From Crossiella cryophila (GTDB lineage Bacteria; Actinomycetota; Actinomycetes; Mycobacteriales; Pseudonocardiaceae): DNA of 64,000 nucleotides. How positions within the stretch are numbered: position 1 is the stretch's first letter; every line of letters starts with the position of its first letter. The position numbers and the translations under genes were made by a program. The notes beneath the pieces are model-generated. The model was not told where the DNA came from, did not search any database, and was given only the letters and a program-made list of their open reading frames with translations. Shown here piece after piece: positions 1 to 8,602 of the stretch. The DNA lies in contig NZ_JACHMH010000001.1 in the NCBI RefSeq assembly GCF_014204915.1, positions 4,303,501 to 4,367,500 on the forward strand. The letters run 5' to 3'.

Positions 1-126
1 CCCGGTGACCGCGATGACGACCTGCAACACCAGGTTCGTCACCAGGACACCCCTGGTCAGCTTGTGCGACGGCCTCGACGCGGGCACGCCGGCGTCGGTG
101 GAGGGTTCGGCGGAGGTAGCAGCCAC
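1..126 (-). CDS. ctaA: Heme A synthase (COX15/CtaA family), N-terminal fragment cut by the window edge
   Basis: The 42 codons read from a GTG at 126 to the window edge. They give a polar, Ser/Pro-rich N-terminus followed by the start of a first membrane helix (TNLVLQVVIAVTG). That segment resembles the first helix of actinobacterial Cox15-type heme A synthases, integral membrane enzymes that convert heme O to heme A for cytochrome c oxidase. Only the first helix is visible, so the family call rests partly on context. In mycobacteria a cox15-like gene sits next to the ABC/mptB/suf block found here from 9.3 kb. Any other polytopic membrane protein with a similar first helix remains possible. 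Confidence 0.6.
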   Translation of the reverse strand, partial: MAATSAEPSTDAGVPASRPSHKLTRGVLVTNLVLQVVIAVTG

Positions 127-199
127 GGCCCATGATGGTAGGCCGCCCCGCCCCAGCACCTGTCGCCGGGCTACGTAACCTGTTCAGGCCACCTAGCCC

Positions 200-649
200 T
201 CAGCGTCGCCGGAACCACCCGTTGGCATTCGGTGTGAACATCAACGCGAGCGCCCCGAACACCGCCGCGATGTGCAACGCCCGCACCACCGCGAACACCA
301 GGAACCCGGTGTCGGTCCCGGCGAACAGCGCCACCGGATCGTTGCCCTCGGCCAGCCACGAGATCAGCTCCACCACCAGCGACAGCGTTCCCGCCACCCC
401 CAGCAACAGGGCCAACGCGATCCGCGCCCAGCCCCGCCCCTGGCGGAAGGCCAGGATGAGCGGCACCAGAATCGCCGTCACCACAACCCGAATCCCCACC
501 GGCGCAAGAGCTTCGTCAAGCGTCGGCGAGTGCTCGAGCACACCGAGCACGGTCTCGACCACCCCGGCGCCCACCGCGGCAAACCACAACGCGGCGGAGT
601 ACCGGACGGCAGTGGGTGCGACCCGCGAGTCGACCAGCGTCTGTGTCAT
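200..649 (-). CDS. Hypothetical four-helix membrane protein
   Basis: A 149-residue protein with four predicted membrane helices, at roughly residues 16-36, 50-70, 78-98 and 115-138, and a basic C-terminus ending WFRRR. I recognise no catalytic or binding motif. It stands alone on the minus strand between the heme A synthase gene and a small Cys-containing ORF. High G/C at third positions supports coding. Function unknown. Confidence 0.65.
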   Translation of the reverse strand: MTQTLVDSRVAPTAVRYSAALWFAAVGAGVVETVLGVLEHSPTLDEALAPVGIRVVVTAILVPLILAFRQGRGWARIALALLLGVAGTLSLVVELISWLAEGNDPVALFAGTDTGFLVFAVVRALHIAAVFGALALMFTPNANGWFRRR

Positions 650-730
650 ACCTGGAACTCTGCTCCGCGAGCCGCACGGAGTCAGGGGTCCCAGGCACCG
701 CGTGGGCAGGTGGAGAAAACCCCCGTGCGA

Positions 731-943
731 TCAGGGATTCTCACCCACTGGCGCCCGTGCGATACACAGGACGCAAGGCATCCCCACGCTCCGCGGCTCC
801 ACCACGGTCGTCGGTGCGCGATGCCCGCACAGAGCGGTCAACTCGGCAGGCGGCCGCCGCGGATCAAGCCCCCTGACAATGAAGGCATGCACCTGGCGAT
901 CCCGCCAGGATCGCCACCACGCCAGGTCATCCACGGTAACCAC
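731..943 (-). CDS. Small cysteine-containing protein, zinc-ribbon-like
   Basis: A 70-residue protein that begins with a Trp/Arg-rich segment (WWRSWRDRQVHAF) and has a C-GH...C-x2-C arrangement (LCGHRAP, then GMPCVLC). As I recall, small Pseudonocardiaceae proteins share the pattern WRxRxHAF...CxH...CxxC, but no function is known to me. The Cys/His spacing could hold a zinc ion. It lies in the same orientation as its left neighbour, 81 bp upstream of it. An opposite-strand frame is also open here, so the call depends on the Cys/His pattern. Confidence 0.5.
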   Translation of the reverse strand: MVTVDDLAWWRSWRDRQVHAFIVRGLDPRRPPAELTALCGHRAPTTVVEPRSVGMPCVLCIARAPVGENP

Positions 944-1101
944 TGCCCTGCCTCCATTCGGTCGCCCGCCGGGGTGACGATCGGGTCAGGCTCGAATGAC
1001 GTTGCCTCCCAAGGTTCTCTAGGTGGAACACGGCCAGTGTCGTTCAGGAACCCGCCGCACATGTGCTCGTCGTTGTCTCCCTTCCTTGTGCGCCTCGCAC
1101 C

Positions 1102-1908
1102 TCAGAGCCCGGCGCGAAGTCGCGTGGTCAGTTCCGTCCACCGGAGGGCCTCGGCGTGGTCCTCCGGCGTGATCTCGAGGGGTAATCGCTTCTTCTTGGT
1201 GTAGGCCGACAATCGGCCGGCCGGTGGATCGGTCAGCAGGGCCAGGATCGGGGTGAGCGCCTGCTCCGGGGTGGGAGCCAGTCGGAACAGGACCCGGGTG
1301 AGCGCCCGATGGGCGGGGGAGAGGTCGCCGGAGAGGCTGCTGCGCACGAACAACGGGTTGTAGAGGACGTACTTCAGCCTCGGCTCGGCCTTGGTGAGCG
1401 CCAGGCCGGAGAGTTCGTTGGCGCGACGACTCTGGTGATTGGCGGTACGCCAGCTGTACGCGCCGGCCAGGGTGAGATCGTCCCAGCGGATCGCGGTCCT
1501 GGGTGCGCCGGGGACCGCGGTGTTGATGATCACCGGGCGGGTGGCCGCACTCAGCTGGGGGAGTAGCGCGTCGGCCAGGACGTGGCGGCTCAGGGCGTAG
1601 AGCGCCAGGTTGTGCTCGATGCCTTCGGTGGTCAGGTTGCGGCCGCGGACCACGTGCGCGGCCGCGAGGAACAGGGTGTCGATCCGCGGATGCCGCTCGG
1701 CGATGTGGGTGGCGACCCGGTCGTTCTCCTGCACCAGGCGCAGGTCGGCCTGGACGAAGTGTGCGCGGCCGGGCGCGATGGCTGCCAGCGTCCTGAACTT
1801 GCCCGCGTCCCGACCGATCACCACGACTGTCTCACCTGCTCGGAGCTGGTGCGCTGCCAGCGCCCTGCCCAGGCCGTCGGTGCCGCCGGAGATCACTGTG
1901 GTGCCCAT
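1102..1908 (-). CDS. SDR-family oxidoreductase-like protein with altered catalytic residues
   Basis: A 268-residue Rossmann-fold protein. The nucleotide-binding turn is near the N-terminus (GGTDGLGRALA), followed by VIGRDAGK where a cofactor-specificity loop is expected. The start at 1908 is chosen because AGAGGTGG precedes it. The usual Tyr-x3-Lys of classical SDRs aligns to NHQSRRANEL, so Tyr appears as Asn or His and Lys as Arg. The protein may be catalytically altered or only bind nucleotide. It is divergent from the TetR gene at 2002 with a 93-bp shared intergenic region, which suggests that the regulator controls it. Substrate unknown. Confidence 0.75.
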   Translation of the reverse strand: MGTTVISGGTDGLGRALAAHQLRAGETVVVIGRDAGKFRTLAAIAPGRAHFVQADLRLVQENDRVATHIAERHPRIDTLFLAAAHVVRGRNLTTEGIEHNLALYALSRHVLADALLPQLSAATRPVIINTAVPGAPRTAIRWDDLTLAGAYSWRTANHQSRRANELSGLALTKAEPRLKYVLYNPLFVRSSLSGDLSPAHRALTRVLFRLAPTPEQALTPILALLTDPPAGRLSAYTKKKRLPLEITPEDHAEALRWTELTTRLRAGL

Positions 1909-1921
1909 GTCCACCTCTCGT

Positions 1922-1950
1922 TTGCAAGAGGAGCGGTTGCTCCGTATAGT
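1922..1950 (+). promoter_or_regulatory. Sigma70-type promoter for the TetR gene with an embedded palindrome
   Basis: TTGCAA at 1922-1927 and TATAGT at 1945-1950 are separated by 17 bp, a good -35/-10 pair pointing at the TetR gene that starts at 2002. Between them lies a perfect palindrome with 4-nt spacer, GGAGC-GGTT-GCTCC (1930-1943), placed where a TetR dimer would block both its own promoter and the divergent SDR-like gene. The operator role is inferred. Confidence 0.5.
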
Positions 1951-2001
1951 CAACGTAGCAGAGGCGGAGCAGACGTTCCAGTTGCTGACTAGAATGGAGT
2001 C

Positions 2002-2574
2002 ATGAGTGCGGCGGACAGTGCGAGAGCCAAGCCACTACGGGCCGACGCGGCGCGGAACCGGGCCCAGATCCTCGACGCGGCCACCGAGGCGTTCCGGGAC
2101 CGTGGGCTCGAGGTGGATGTTCGTGAGATCGCCCGGCTGGCTGATGTGGGCATGGGCACTCTGTATCGGCATTTCAGCACCAAGAAGTCGCTGGTCGAGG
2201 CGGCGTTGGAGGCGAAGATCGTGGAGTGGGAGCAGCGTGCCGCCGCTGCTCGTGGCTCAGCCGGTGCGTGGCAGGGACTTCGTGCCCTTATCGAGCACAC
2301 CGTCGAGCTGATGGCCGCCAACCGGGCGTTCCTGGACGGCTTGGCGGTGGAGGAGTCCGCGGTCGAGGCGTGCCAGTCGCATCTGCGGCAGTCTCTGGGT
2401 GACCTGGTCGAACGCGCTCACCGGGAAGGTTCGCTGCGGGCCGATGTCAGCGCCGGTGACATCGGGTTGTTCGTCCTCTCCTTCGGGCCGATCGTGCTGG
2501 CCACCAAGAGCTCCGAGCCGGACGCGTGGCGCCGGCTGCTGGCGGTGTTGCTGGACGGCCTGCACGTGGCATGA
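2002..2574 (+). CDS. TetR/AcrR-family transcriptional regulator
   Basis: A 190-residue protein with an N-terminal TetR helix-turn-helix (about residues 15-62; REIARLADVGMGTLYRHF). The C-terminal helical ligand-binding domain is of the kind seen in many actinobacterial regulators. It is divergent from the SDR-like gene at 1908 and followed 68 bp downstream by the PRISE-type reductase at 2643. Either or both could be targets. A promoter with an internal palindrome lies upstream. Ligand unknown. Confidence 0.85.
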   Translation: MSAADSARAKPLRADAARNRAQILDAATEAFRDRGLEVDVREIARLADVGMGTLYRHFSTKKSLVEAALEAKIVEWEQRAAAARGSAGAWQGLRALIEHTVELMAANRAFLDGLAVEESAVEACQSHLRQSLGDLVERAHREGSLRADVSAGDIGLFVLSFGPIVLATKSSEPDAWRRLLAVLLDGLHVA

Positions 2575-2642
2575 GCGCCGGTTATGGCGGGCATGAGCAG
2601 TAAGCGTTGGACTCATCGCCGGACTGACCTGAAGATCGTCCT

Positions 2643-3701
2643 ATGAGCACACTGGGGAAGGTCGCACTGGTCGTCGGAGCCAACGGCGTCATCGGCGGCA
2701 ACCTGGTCGAGCACCTGCTCGGACTGGGAGATTGGGAGGTCATCGGGCTGTCCCGGCGGGGCGGCTCCGATCGGGAGCGGCTGCGCTACCTCGCGGTTGA
2801 TCTGCTGGATCCGGTGGACACACGCGAGAAGCTGGCCGGGCTCGACTCGGTGACGCACGTCTTCTACGCCGCCTACCAGGACCGGCCGAGCTGGGCGGAA
2901 CTGGTGGCACCGAACCTGGCCATGCTGGTCAACGTCGTTGAGGCGATCGAGCCGGTCGCGACCGGTCTCGCGCACATCAGCCTCATGCAGGGCTACAAGG
3001 TCTACGGCGCGCACCTCGGTCCGTTCAAGACCCCGGCCCGCGAGGACGACGCCGGCCACATGCCGCCGGAGTTCAACGTGGACCAGCAGGATTTCCTGGT
3101 TCGGCGACAGGTTGGCAAGAGCTGGACCTGGTCGGCCATCCGCCCGTCGGTGGTCGCCGGATTCGGTCTCGGCAACCCGTTGAACCTGGCCATGGTGATC
3201 GCGGTGTACGCCTCGATCTCCAAGGAACTCGGTCTGCCACTGCGTTTCCCCGGCAAGCCGGGCGCCTACGACGCGCTGCTGGAGATGACCGACGCGGGGT
3301 TGCTGGCCGAGGCAACCGTGTGGGCGGCAACGGATCCGGCGTGTGCCAACCAGGCGTTCAACATCAACAACGGTGATCTGTTCAGGTGGAGCGAGCTGTG
3401 GCCGAAGATCGCCGAGTTCTTCGAGCTGCCGGTCGCGCCGCCGCTGCAGATGTCGCTGGAAACGGTGATGGCGGACAAGGAAACGTTGTGGGACCGGATG
3501 ACCAAGGCACACGGTCTGGCCGGCCACAGCTACCGCGAGGTGTCCTCATGGGCCTTCGGGGACTTCGTGTTCTCGTGGGACTACGACATGTTCGCCGACG
3601 GGTCGAAGGCACGCCGGTTCGGGTTCCACCGCTACGTGCAGACCGAGCACATGTTCTTTGACATCTTCACAGAGATGCGCAAGCGGCGGGTCATTCCGTG
3701 A
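2643..3701 (+). CDS. PRISE-type SDR (progesterone 5-beta-reductase/iridoid synthase-like)
   Basis: A 352-residue NAD(P)-binding protein. It has an N-terminal VVGANGVIGGNLVEHL nucleotide loop, then SLMQGYKVYGAHLGPF and a C-terminal substrate domain, together characteristic of the PRISE group that reduces enone substrates. The lysine of the GYKVYG segment corresponds to the conserved catalytic Lys. The usual Asn-Phe-Tyr-Tyr segment is replaced by PEFNVDQQDF, so the catalytic Tyr appears to be missing (from memory of plant enzymes). It follows the TetR gene on the same strand. Substrate not predictable. Confidence 0.75.
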   Translation: MSTLGKVALVVGANGVIGGNLVEHLLGLGDWEVIGLSRRGGSDRERLRYLAVDLLDPVDTREKLAGLDSVTHVFYAAYQDRPSWAELVAPNLAMLVNVVEAIEPVATGLAHISLMQGYKVYGAHLGPFKTPAREDDAGHMPPEFNVDQQDFLVRRQVGKSWTWSAIRPSVVAGFGLGNPLNLAMVIAVYASISKELGLPLRFPGKPGAYDALLEMTDAGLLAEATVWAATDPACANQAFNINNGDLFRWSELWPKIAEFFELPVAPPLQMSLETVMADKETLWDRMTKAHGLAGHSYREVSSWAFGDFVFSWDYDMFADGSKARRFGFHRYVQTEHMFFDIFTEMRKRRVIP

Positions 3702-4491
3702 CCCGGCCGAAGTACTGGCCGGGTGGCAGGCCGACCGCGGCCCGGAAGGCCGCCACGAAGGCGCTGACGCTCTCGTAGCCGATGCGTCTGGCCACTGCGG
3801 ACACCGCGCTTCCGTGTGCCAGCAACGGAAGCGCGGCCTGGATCCGCAACTGGGTGCGCCACCGGCCGAAGGGCAGGCCGGTCTCCGCCCGGAACAGCCG
3901 GGCCAGGGTCCGTTCACTGGCGCCGACCTGGCGGCCCCAGTCCCGCAGGGTCCGCGGGTCGGCCGGATCGGCGGCCAGGGCCACGGCGATGGCCCTGGTC
4001 CGCGGATCGCGTGGGCTGGGTACCGCCAGGGTGGTCACCGGCAGCGGCTCCAGCAGGTCGAACACCACCGCCTCGGCCCGTGCCCTGGCCTGCGGGGCCA
4101 GGGCTTCCTGACCCAGATAGGGGATCAGCTCGCGTAGCAGTGGCGAGGCGGCGACCACTGTCGGCCTCGACCACCGTGTCGCCCAGCCCGGTGGGCACAC
4201 GGCCGGGTCCAGGTAGAGGCTGCGCATGACCGCGCTGCCGATCGCGGCGGTGCTGTGGCCGATCCCGGCGGGCAGCCAGAGCGCGCGGTTGGTCGGCAGC
4301 ACCCAGGTGCCATCCGGTGTGGTCACCGCCAGGACTCCGGTGGCCGCCCAGGCGAGTTGGTGGACCGGGTGCAGGTGCCAGTCGAAGCGGGTGCCCAGCC
4401 GCAGCTCGAAGCTGCCGACCAGCACCGCGCCCGAGGTGGGCACGAGCAGCGGCAGGGCTTGCGGCCCCGCGGCCTGTCCGGATGGCGACAT
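3691..4491 (-). CDS. AraC-family regulator with N-terminal cupin domain
   Basis: A 266-residue protein. The N-terminal half is a cupin-like sensor (WHLHPVHQLAW at about residues 38-48, then a beta-rich segment). The C-terminal 100 residues hold the paired AraC helix-turn-helices (LRDWGRQVGASERTLARLF and AVARRIGYESVSAF). The 3' end overlaps the convergent reductase gene by 11 bp. It is divergent from the methyltransferase at 4547, only 55 bp away, and this is the likeliest target. Confidence 0.85.
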   Translation of the reverse strand: MSPSGQAAGPQALPLLVPTSGAVLVGSFELRLGTRFDWHLHPVHQLAWAATGVLAVTTPDGTWVLPTNRALWLPAGIGHSTAAIGSAVMRSLYLDPAVCPPGWATRWSRPTVVAASPLLRELIPYLGQEALAPQARARAEAVVFDLLEPLPVTTLAVPSPRDPRTRAIAVALAADPADPRTLRDWGRQVGASERTLARLFRAETGLPFGRWRTQLRIQAALPLLAHGSAVSAVARRIGYESVSAFVAAFRAAVGLPPGQYFGRVTE

Positions 4492-4546
4492 CGGTTGTCA
4501 GGCTAGCTCGTAGCGGACATCGGTGGCGGTTTCTAGGGTCGGAACC

Positions 4547-5122
4547 ATGCCGATGAACCTGTGCCACCGTTGGTTGTGCCGTTCGGACCGGTGGGCTCGG
4601 AAGGTGGCCCGCGACATGATCCCGTGGGCACTGGACGGCGTCGATCTGGGCGCCGACGTACTCGAGATCGGTCCCGGCTACGGCGCGACCACCGTGGCGC
4701 TGGCCACCAGGACACCCCGGCTGACCGCGGTGGAGATCGATCCTGAGCTGGCCCGCGGGCTGCAGGCGCGGCTGAGTGGGCGGGTGAACGTGGTCGAGGG
4801 TGACGGAACGGCGATTCCGTTGCCGGACAACAGCTTCACCGGGGTCGGCAGCTTCACCATGCTGCACCACGTGCCGTCGGTGGCGTTGCAGGACCGGCTG
4901 TTCGCCGAGGCATTCCGGGTGCTGCGACCGGGCGGGACCTTCGCCGGGATGGACGGCGTGCCCAGCCTGGGCTTCCGGCTCGTCCACCTGTACGACACCT
5001 ACGTCCCGGTCAACCCGGACACGCTGGCACCACGGCTTCGGACCGCCGGCTTCACCGACATCTGGCTGACCGCGGTACCCGGCCGGTCATTCCGCTTCCG
5101 CGCTCGCAAACCCTTGCGGTGA
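4547..5122 (+). CDS. Class I SAM-dependent methyltransferase
   Basis: A 191-residue methyltransferase with the SAM-binding glycine motif VLEIGPGYGATT and acidic residue AVEIDPE ending strand 2. The motif-III region (FRVLRPGGTF) is of UbiE/Erg6 type. Met at 4547 is preferred over the upstream GTG at 4523 because conservation starts near MNLCHRW. It is divergent from an AraC-type regulator. Substrate unknown. Confidence 0.8.
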   Translation: MPMNLCHRWLCRSDRWARKVARDMIPWALDGVDLGADVLEIGPGYGATTVALATRTPRLTAVEIDPELARGLQARLSGRVNVVEGDGTAIPLPDNSFTGVGSFTMLHHVPSVALQDRLFAEAFRVLRPGGTFAGMDGVPSLGFRLVHLYDTYVPVNPDTLAPRLRTAGFTDIWLTAVPGRSFRFRARKPLR

Positions 5123-5229
5123 AAGCCGTCTGAAGTAGTTGTACCTGCCTGTCTTGGCAGGACCGGCTGAGGGCTTCCACTCCGTGGCGACCTTCGAACT
5201 CCCCTGCAGGCTGTCCTCTGTGGTCGATT

Positions 5230-5655
5230 ACGCGGACCTGGTGACCGCCGAACGGCAACCGGTGTGGGCGATACGCGCTGGCCCGCGGTGTCACCACGAG
5301 ACCTGGCGGTGGGCCTAGTGGGGTTGCGGCGGGGCTGGCCGAGCGCCGGATCGGCAACTATGCGCTGGAGATGGTGTGTCGTCACCGTCGGCGGGGCGGC
5401 ATGGTGGTCAACGTGTGTGCGGACGCGGAGATGCTGCGATGAGCAGGTGGTGGCGGTCCGGACTGTGCGCGCTCCGCTCGTCTAGACCCGGCACGACCGG
5501 GATGAGGAGCAGATCAGCACGCCGCTACGACACCGCGGTCATCTCGGCGGCGTGCTGTACCGGTTGTGGGACCTGATCGAGGCGCAGTACGCCGAGGCCC
5601 CGGGTCTGTCCCGTGTGGATGGCCGTCACCCACACCGGAGGCCCGTGGTGGCCTG
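5230..5655 (+). pseudogene. Possible decayed coding remnant in a 600-bp gene-poor stretch
   Basis: Between the methyltransferase (ends 5122) and the TetR gene (ends 5725) I see no intact gene. Short protein-like segments appear in different plus-strand frames, each ended by stops. One reads RRIGNYALEMVCRH and stops near 5442. Another, around 5530-5600, reads HLGGVLYRLWDLIEAQYAE. Such broken segments suggest a relic of a frameshifted gene, but I cannot name the ancestor. A small hairpin (CCTGCC/GGCAGG near 5148-5161) follows the methyltransferase. Confidence 0.3.
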
Positions 5656-5724
5656 ACCGGGCCACCCGGACCAGTGCCCGGCGCCTTCGCTGAGGGTTCG
5701 TGGCGAGCTGGATGCGTTGTGCTG

Positions 5725-6396
5725 TCAGGGATTCCGGGGCAGTTCGCCGAGCCCGGCGACCAGGGCGCGGACGCCGAACTCGAAGTAGCCCTCGAAGTCC
5801 GCGCTGGTGATCATGTGTGCTGCCGCGGTCAGCCGGGGGTAGTCCTCGGTGGCCAGGGCCCGGTGCAGGGATTCGACGTCGGCGGCCAGTCGGTCGTCAC
5901 CCGCCTGCTCCTCCAGGGTGTGGCCGATGACGAAGCGGATGACGGTGAAAGAGGCTCGCACCGCGTCCTCCGCCGTGAAACCCGCCGCGGTCAGCACGCC
6001 GACGAAGGTGTCGGCGAAGCCCAGGGTGTTGGGGCCGGTGGTCCTGGTGCCGGCGTAGACCCGCGCGCCGTCACGGTGCCGCAGCAGTGCCAGGCGCATG
6101 CGGCGGGCGAGTTCGGTGACCTGGGCCTGCCAGTCCGGGCCGGTCGGCCAGGGCTCTGCGCAGCCGTGCAGCATGCGCTCGGCCATCGCGGTGAGCAGGG
6201 CCGGCTTGTCCGCGAAATAGCCGTAGAGGGTGCCGACCTGCACGTCCAGCGCGGCGGCCAGGCGGCGCATGGTCAGCGCGTCCAGGCCCTCGGCGTCCAG
6301 TACCGCCAGCGCGGTGGCCACGGCCCGCTCCTGATCGATCCGCGGTGGGCGGCCGCGCGGTTTGCGGGCCGGGGCGGTGTTTGACGGACCGGTCAT
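5725..6396 (-). CDS. TetR-family regulator next to an FAD monooxygenase
   Basis: A 223-residue protein with a TetR helix-turn-helix after a basic RGRPPRIDQ segment (LTMRRLAAALDVQVGTLYGYF) and a C-terminal domain resembling that of tetracycline-repressor-type proteins. Met at 6396 is preferred to the longer start. It is divergent from the FAD monooxygenase at 6459, with 62 bp between starts. The palindrome TGAAC-GTT-GTTCA (6423-6435) lies in that gap. The arrangement is typical of a drug- or aromatic-responsive repressor controlling an oxygenase. Confidence 0.85.
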   Translation of the reverse strand: MTGPSNTAPARKPRGRPPRIDQERAVATALAVLDAEGLDALTMRRLAAALDVQVGTLYGYFADKPALLTAMAERMLHGCAEPWPTGPDWQAQVTELARRMRLALLRHRDGARVYAGTRTTGPNTLGFADTFVGVLTAAGFTAEDAVRASFTVIRFVIGHTLEEQAGDDRLAADVESLHRALATEDYPRLTAAAHMITSADFEGYFEFGVRALVAGLGELPRNP

Positions 6397-6422
6397 GGCG
6401 GAGCACACTAGCAACAGTTAAA

Positions 6423-6435
6423 TGAACGTTGTTCA
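6423..6435. promoter_or_regulatory. Candidate TetR operator between divergent regulator and monooxygenase
   Basis: Perfect 5-bp arms TGAAC/GTTCA with a 3-bp spacer in the 62-bp divergent gap. The gap is unusually A/T-rich for this window. Operator function is inferred from position and symmetry. Confidence 0.35.
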
Positions 6436-6458
6436 GAAATTGCTGCGGAGGTGTGCTC

Positions 6459-7997
6459 GTGAACGTCGATGTCGTGGTGGCCGGGGCGGGCCCGACCGGG
6501 TTGATGCTGGCCGGTGAGCTGGCGCTGGCCGGGGTCCGGGTGCTGGTGCTGGAACGCCGGGAGGCGTCGCAACGGGATTCGCGGGCGTTGAGCCTGCATC
6601 CGCGCAGCGTGGAGCTGATGGACCTGCGGGGCATCGCGGAGGGGTTCCTGGCTCGCGGGCGGCCGGTGCCGGGCTGGCACTTCGCCGGATTGCCCACCGG
6701 GCTCAACTTCGCCGGCCTGGACTCGCCGCACCCTTACTCCCTGTTCCTCGCCCAGTCGCACACCGAGGAGTTGCTCGCGGAACGGGCCGCGGAACTCGGC
6801 GTGCGACCGCGGCGCGGACATGCGGTCACCGGCCTGCGGCAGGACGCCGACGGGGTGGCGGTCGAGGTGCGGGGGCCGGACGGGGACTACCTCGTGCGGG
6901 CCGGGTTCGTCGTGGGTTGCGACGGTGGGCGGAGCGTGGTGCGGCAGGCGGGCGGCATCGGATTCCCTGGCAGTGACAGCACCTTCTCGGCGATGCTCGC
7001 CGACTTCGCGGTGGTAGGGCCGGAGGCGGTGCGGCGCGCGGGCGAACACGGAGTGCTGGCCGCGCCGCTGGGTGACGGGGTGACCAGGTTTGTGCTGCCG
7101 GATGCCGAACGGATGCGGGTCCCGGTGTCCGAACCGGTGTCCGAGGCGGAGTTCCTGGCCGCGTTGCGGCGAGCGACCGGGTCCACCCTAGGCGTGGCCG
7201 AACCGCGCTGGCTGTCCAGGTTCGGCAACGCCACCCGGCTCGCCGACCGGTACCGCAACGGGCGGGTCCTGGTGGCCGGGGACGCCGCGCACATCCACTT
7301 CCCGGCAGCGGGGCAGGGGCTCAATGTCGGCCTGCAGGACGCGATGAACCTGGGCTGGAAGCTGGCCGCCGAGGTCAAGGGCTGGGCGCCGGCGGGGTTG
7401 CTCGACAGCTATCACGTCGAGCGGCATCCGGTGGGGCAGCAGGTCGTGGACAACACGATGGCCCAGACGCTGCTACTGGAACTGATGTTGATGCCGGAGT
7501 ACCGGCGGCCGGTGGGGGCGTTGCGGGCGATGCTGGACGAACTGCTCGGGATCGAGGAGGTCAATGTCCGGCTGGCGGGACGGGTCTCGGCGCTGGACAC
7601 GCGGTACGGGGCGGCGGCGGATCCGTTGGTGGGCGCCCGGATGCCGGATGTCGTGGTGGGGGCCGGTCGCCGGGTGTACGAGCTGGTGCGGGACGGGCGG
7701 TTCGTGCTGCTGGACTTCGCCGGGGACGGGGAGGTCGCGGGGTGGGCGGATCGGGTGCGCGGGGTGCGGGTGCGGGCCGATGGGCCGGTGCGATCCGAGG
7801 GGCCGGTGCCAGGCGAACATCCAGTGCCGGGCGGGCATCCGGCGCTTGCCGGGGTGCGCGCGGTGCTCGTGCGGCCGGATGGGCACGTGGCCTGGGTGTC
7901 GCGGGAGGAAACGGGTGGCGGGCGGGCGGAATCGGGTGCCGGGTGGGAGGGAGCGCTGCGGGAGTGGGCTGGTGCGCCCGCCGCGGTGGTGGGGTGA
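6459..7997 (+). CDS. FAD-dependent aromatic monooxygenase (PheA/TfdB, rifampicin-monooxygenase-like)
   Basis: A 512-residue class A flavoprotein monooxygenase. Visible are the dinucleotide fold (GAGPTGLMLAGEL), the DG motif (GCDGGRS), the GD motif (GRVLVAGDAAHIHFPAAGQG) and the NVGLQDAMNLGWKLA helix. A C-terminal thioredoxin-like extension is present, as in phenol hydroxylase-type enzymes and Rox-like rifampicin monooxygenases. GTG at 6459 is chosen because GGAGG precedes it. It would hydroxylate an aromatic or polyketide substrate with NAD(P)H and O2. The divergent TetR suggests substrate induction. The C-terminal 80 residues are Gly/Arg-rich and less conserved. Confidence 0.85.
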   Translation: MNVDVVVAGAGPTGLMLAGELALAGVRVLVLERREASQRDSRALSLHPRSVELMDLRGIAEGFLARGRPVPGWHFAGLPTGLNFAGLDSPHPYSLFLAQSHTEELLAERAAELGVRPRRGHAVTGLRQDADGVAVEVRGPDGDYLVRAGFVVGCDGGRSVVRQAGGIGFPGSDSTFSAMLADFAVVGPEAVRRAGEHGVLAAPLGDGVTRFVLPDAERMRVPVSEPVSEAEFLAALRRATGSTLGVAEPRWLSRFGNATRLADRYRNGRVLVAGDAAHIHFPAAGQGLNVGLQDAMNLGWKLAAEVKGWAPAGLLDSYHVERHPVGQQVVDNTMAQTLLLELMLMPEYRRPVGALRAMLDELLGIEEVNVRLAGRVSALDTRYGAAADPLVGARMPDVVVGAGRRVYELVRDGRFVLLDFAGDGEVAGWADRVRGVRVRADGPVRSEGPVPGEHPVPGGHPALAGVRAVLVRPDGHVAWVSREETGGGRAESGAGWEGALREWAGAPAAVVG

Positions 7998-8012
7998 GGA
8001 GCGAAGCGGGGG

Positions 8013-8576
8013 TCAGGGGGTTGGTTTGTGGCGGTTGTAGTGGCGGGCGGCTCTGGCTCGGTTGCCGCAGGTGGTGGAGCACCACTCGCGGCGGGGGTGG
8101 TCCTTGCTGAAGTAGACGACGCAGGCGGGGGCCAGGCAGGCCTGCAGGGGTGCTGTGGTGAGCACCGGGATGGCCTGGGTGGCGATGGTGGCCAGGGTGC
8201 GCGCGGTGGTGCTGCCCTTGCTGGTGGTGGTGCTGCCCAGGGTGTGGCCGGTCAGGGTCAGCTGGGGGCTGGTGGGGGACTGGGTGATGGCTCGGTTGAC
8301 GGCGGCCACGGCCTGGGCCGGGGTGAGTGGGCTGGCGGTGGCTCGGGCTCGGGGGTCCTCGGTGCGGTGGGCCGCGAGGCGGCGCAGGGCGGCGCGCAGG
8401 GCGTGGAAGTGGGGGATATCGTTCTCGGTGATCCGTTGGGCTGTGGCGTCGTCGTGTACGGCAGAGAGCCAGCCGCGGAGTGAGTCCAGGGTGGCCAGGG
8501 TGTCGTGGACGCCGGTGCGGTCAGCCCAGATGGTGTTCATCAGGTGTACCGGGAGCGGCTCACCGGGAAGTATCAC
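8013..8576 (-). CDS. CGNR zinc-finger (ABATE-domain) transcriptional regulator
   Basis: A 187-residue protein. The N-terminus begins ILPGEPLPVHLMNTIWADR, typical of the ABATE domain. The C-terminal zinc finger (LAPACVVYF, then REWCSTTCGNRARAARHY) carries the CGNR signature. GTG at 8576 is preferred over an ATG at 8642, because the upstream repeats CCGTTAGAAG then fall in the promoter region rather than in the gene. It is divergent from the DUF1348 gene at 8675, its likely target. Confidence 0.8.
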   Translation of the reverse strand: MILPGEPLPVHLMNTIWADRTGVHDTLATLDSLRGWLSAVHDDATAQRITENDIPHFHALRAALRRLAAHRTEDPRARATASPLTPAQAVAAVNRAITQSPTSPQLTLTGHTLGSTTTSKGSTTARTLATIATQAIPVLTTAPLQACLAPACVVYFSKDHPRREWCSTTCGNRARAARHYNRHKPTP

Positions 8577-8602
8577 GTTCTCACGGTAGCAGTGGGTTGT
8601 GT

